From: Pseudomonas sp. S04
GTDB taxonomy: Bacteria > Pseudomonadota > Gammaproteobacteria > Pseudomonadales > Pseudomonadaceae
NCBI RefSeq assembly: GCF_009834545.1
Contig: NZ_CP019427.1
Location: 1,075,001-1,139,000, forward strand
DNA: 64,000 bases
Direction of reading: 5' to 3'
The notes under the pieces: model-generated
Database searches by the model: none
What the model was told of the DNA's origin: nothing
Seen by the model: only the letters and a program-made list of their open reading frames with translations
Translations under genes and position numbers: made by a program
Shown here: piece by piece, positions 63,121 through 64,000 of the stretch
How the letters are laid out: each line of letters starts with the position of its first letter
Position numbering within the stretch: the stretch's first letter is position 1

Positions 63121-63720
63121 ATGCTGGACGAGCTACTGCACCGGGTAAGCAATCACACGCCACGTACGCTGGAAACCGACCGACGTTTCCCTGAAGCCGC
63201 GGTGCTCGTGCCCATAACCCGCAGTGACGAACCGGAACTGGTTCTGACCCTGCGCGCCAGCGGGCTCTCGACCCATGGCGGTGAAGTGGCCTTCCCTGGC
63301 GGGCGGCGCGATCCCGAAGACCCGGACCTGGTGTTCACCGCCCTGCGTGAAGCCGAAGAGGAAATCGGCCTGCCGCCGGGGCTGGTGGAAGTGATCGGGC
63401 CCCTGAGTCCGCTGATCTCGCTGCACGGAATCAAGGTCACGCCATATGTGGCGGTGATTCCGGACTTCGTCGAGTACCGCGCCAACGATGCGGAGATTGC
63501 CGCAGTGTTCAGTGTGCCGCTGGAGTTCTTTCGCACGGACCCACGTGAACACACGCACCGCATTGATTATCAGGGGCGCAGTTGGTATGTGCCGAGTTAC
63601 CGTTATGGCGAATACAAGATCTGGGGCCTGACCGCGATCATGATTGTCGAGTTGATCAATCTGCTCTATGACGCGAAGATCAGCCTGCATCAACCTCCCA
63701 AGAGCTTTATCAATACCTGA
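63121..63720 (+). CDS. nudL: Nudix CoA pyrophosphatase family protein (NudL/YeaB-like)
   Basis: A 199-residue Nudix protein. The motif GGRRDPEDPDLVFTALREAEEEIGL matches the Nudix box with the extra CoA-type upstream element (LVLTLRASGLSTHGGEVAFPGG, matching LLTxRs...HxGxixFPGG). Such proteins hydrolyse CoA and derivatives to 3',5'-ADP and 4'-phosphopantetheine. ATG at 63121. It precedes the carbonic-anhydrase-like gene by about 50 bp on the same strand. Confidence 0.88.
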   Translation: MLDELLHRVSNHTPRTLETDRRFPEAAVLVPITRSDEPELVLTLRASGLSTHGGEVAFPGGRRDPEDPDLVFTALREAEEEIGLPPGLVEVIGPLSPLISLHGIKVTPYVAVIPDFVEYRANDAEIAAVFSVPLEFFRTDPREHTHRIDYQGRSWYVPSYRYGEYKIWGLTAIMIVELINLLYDAKISLHQPPKSFINT

Positions 63721-63769
63721 CGCCATCCGGCATTTACCCGCGGCTGCCTGAGCCATGAGGATAACAACG

Positions 63770-64000
63770 ATGAAATACCGCCTGGGCGACGCCCGTGTCG
63801 AGACCCACCCGCAGAGCTGGGTTGCACCGAACGCCGTGCTGATTGGCAAGGTCAAGTTGGAAGAGGGTGCCAGTGTCTGGTTCAACGCGGTCTTGCGCGG
63901 GGACAATGAGCTGATCCTGATCGGCAAGAACAGCAATGTGCAGGACGGTACCGTGATGCACACCGACATGGGCTACCCGCTGACCCTCGGTACCGGGGTT
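63770..64000 (+). CDS. Gamma-carbonic-anhydrase-like hexapeptide protein (partial, 3' end outside window)
   Basis: The first 77 codons are visible: [20 protein letters not shown], then [23 protein letters not shown] and [13 protein letters not shown]. These are the left-handed beta-helix hexapeptide repeats of the YrdA/CaiE/gamma-carbonic-anhydrase family. The Arg-Gly-Asp (LRGD) and the zinc-type His in TVMHTD are present. Enzymatic activity of the family is variable. Start ATG 63770 with TGAGGATAAC upstream. Confidence 0.9.
   Translation, partial: MKYRLGDARVETHPQSWVAPNAVLIGKVKLEEGASVWFNAVLRGDNELILIGKNSNVQDGTVMHTDMGYPLTLGTGV

Overview
The window is a chromosomal segment of a Pseudomonas, most probably of the P. 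fluorescens group. The evidence is the gene content and order: the algD-alg8 alginate operon, dauBAR D-arginine catabolism, estB carboxylesterase II, the aapJQMP amino-acid transporter, lptFG, lepA-lepB-rnc-era-recO-pdxJ, mltF/purL and a nag phosphotransferase cluster. High GC, many REP palindromes (GTGGGAGC...GCTCCCAC type) and close protein similarity to recalled P. aeruginosa and P. fluorescens proteins agree with this. It is almost entirely ordinary core chromosome; no prophage, insertion sequence, tRNA, rRNA or CRISPR array was seen.

Layout. 1-2036: start of the alginate operon (algD, then alg8 cut by the window edge), with a long algD leader/promoter region to 2846. 2847-3626: yaaA. 3720-4650: a REP-bounded nested palindromic repeat island without credible genes. 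4715-7580: exported deacetylase-like protein and PIN-PhoH ATPase. 7709-8877: moaC-moaD-moaE. 9066-12900: orphan amino-acid binding protein and dauB-dauA-dauR. 13030-15250: RhlB-like helicase and carboxylesterase. 15719-19880: aapJQMP. 20077-23994: GntR regulator with a CynX-type transporter, then small enzymes. 24047-27180: glutaredoxin, NdpA, HU, RlmF. 27445-32065: valS, a small secreted protein, a conserved hypothetical and holC. 32125-36097: pepA diverging from lptF-lptG. 36269-42341: lepA-lepB-rnc-era-recO-pdxJ. 42406-48365: mltF diverging from purL, then a YqfO-like gene. 48475-54225: a 1,916-residue toxin-like protein. 54307-61461: nagE-nagF-nagB-nagA-nagR. 61877-64000: L,D-transpeptidase-like protein, two Nudix hydrolases and the start of a gamma-carbonic-anhydrase-like gene.

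The nag genes form a complete pathway: PTS uptake and phosphorylation of N-acetylglucosamine (NagF phosphoryl donor, NagE membrane IIC-IIB-IIB), deacetylation (NagA), deamination (SIS-type NagB) and a GntR regulator with repeated candidate operator boxes upstream. The dau genes convert D-arginine to its 2-imino/2-keto form and then to L-arginine, under DauR.

The most unusual object is the 5.75-kb gene directly downstream of nagE. It appears inserted into an otherwise conserved neighbourhood (purL, YqfO-like, nagE). Its first half carries three spaced copies of an LLxTP-centred module, followed by a hydrophobic stretch and two related C-terminal domains. One of these retains GExH...E...GxxH residues and the other has lost them. 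Other points of interest are the palindromic island, the apparent loss of the gene usually found between lepB and rnc, and the placement of the lepA-pdxJ block next to lptG rather than behind algU-mucABD.
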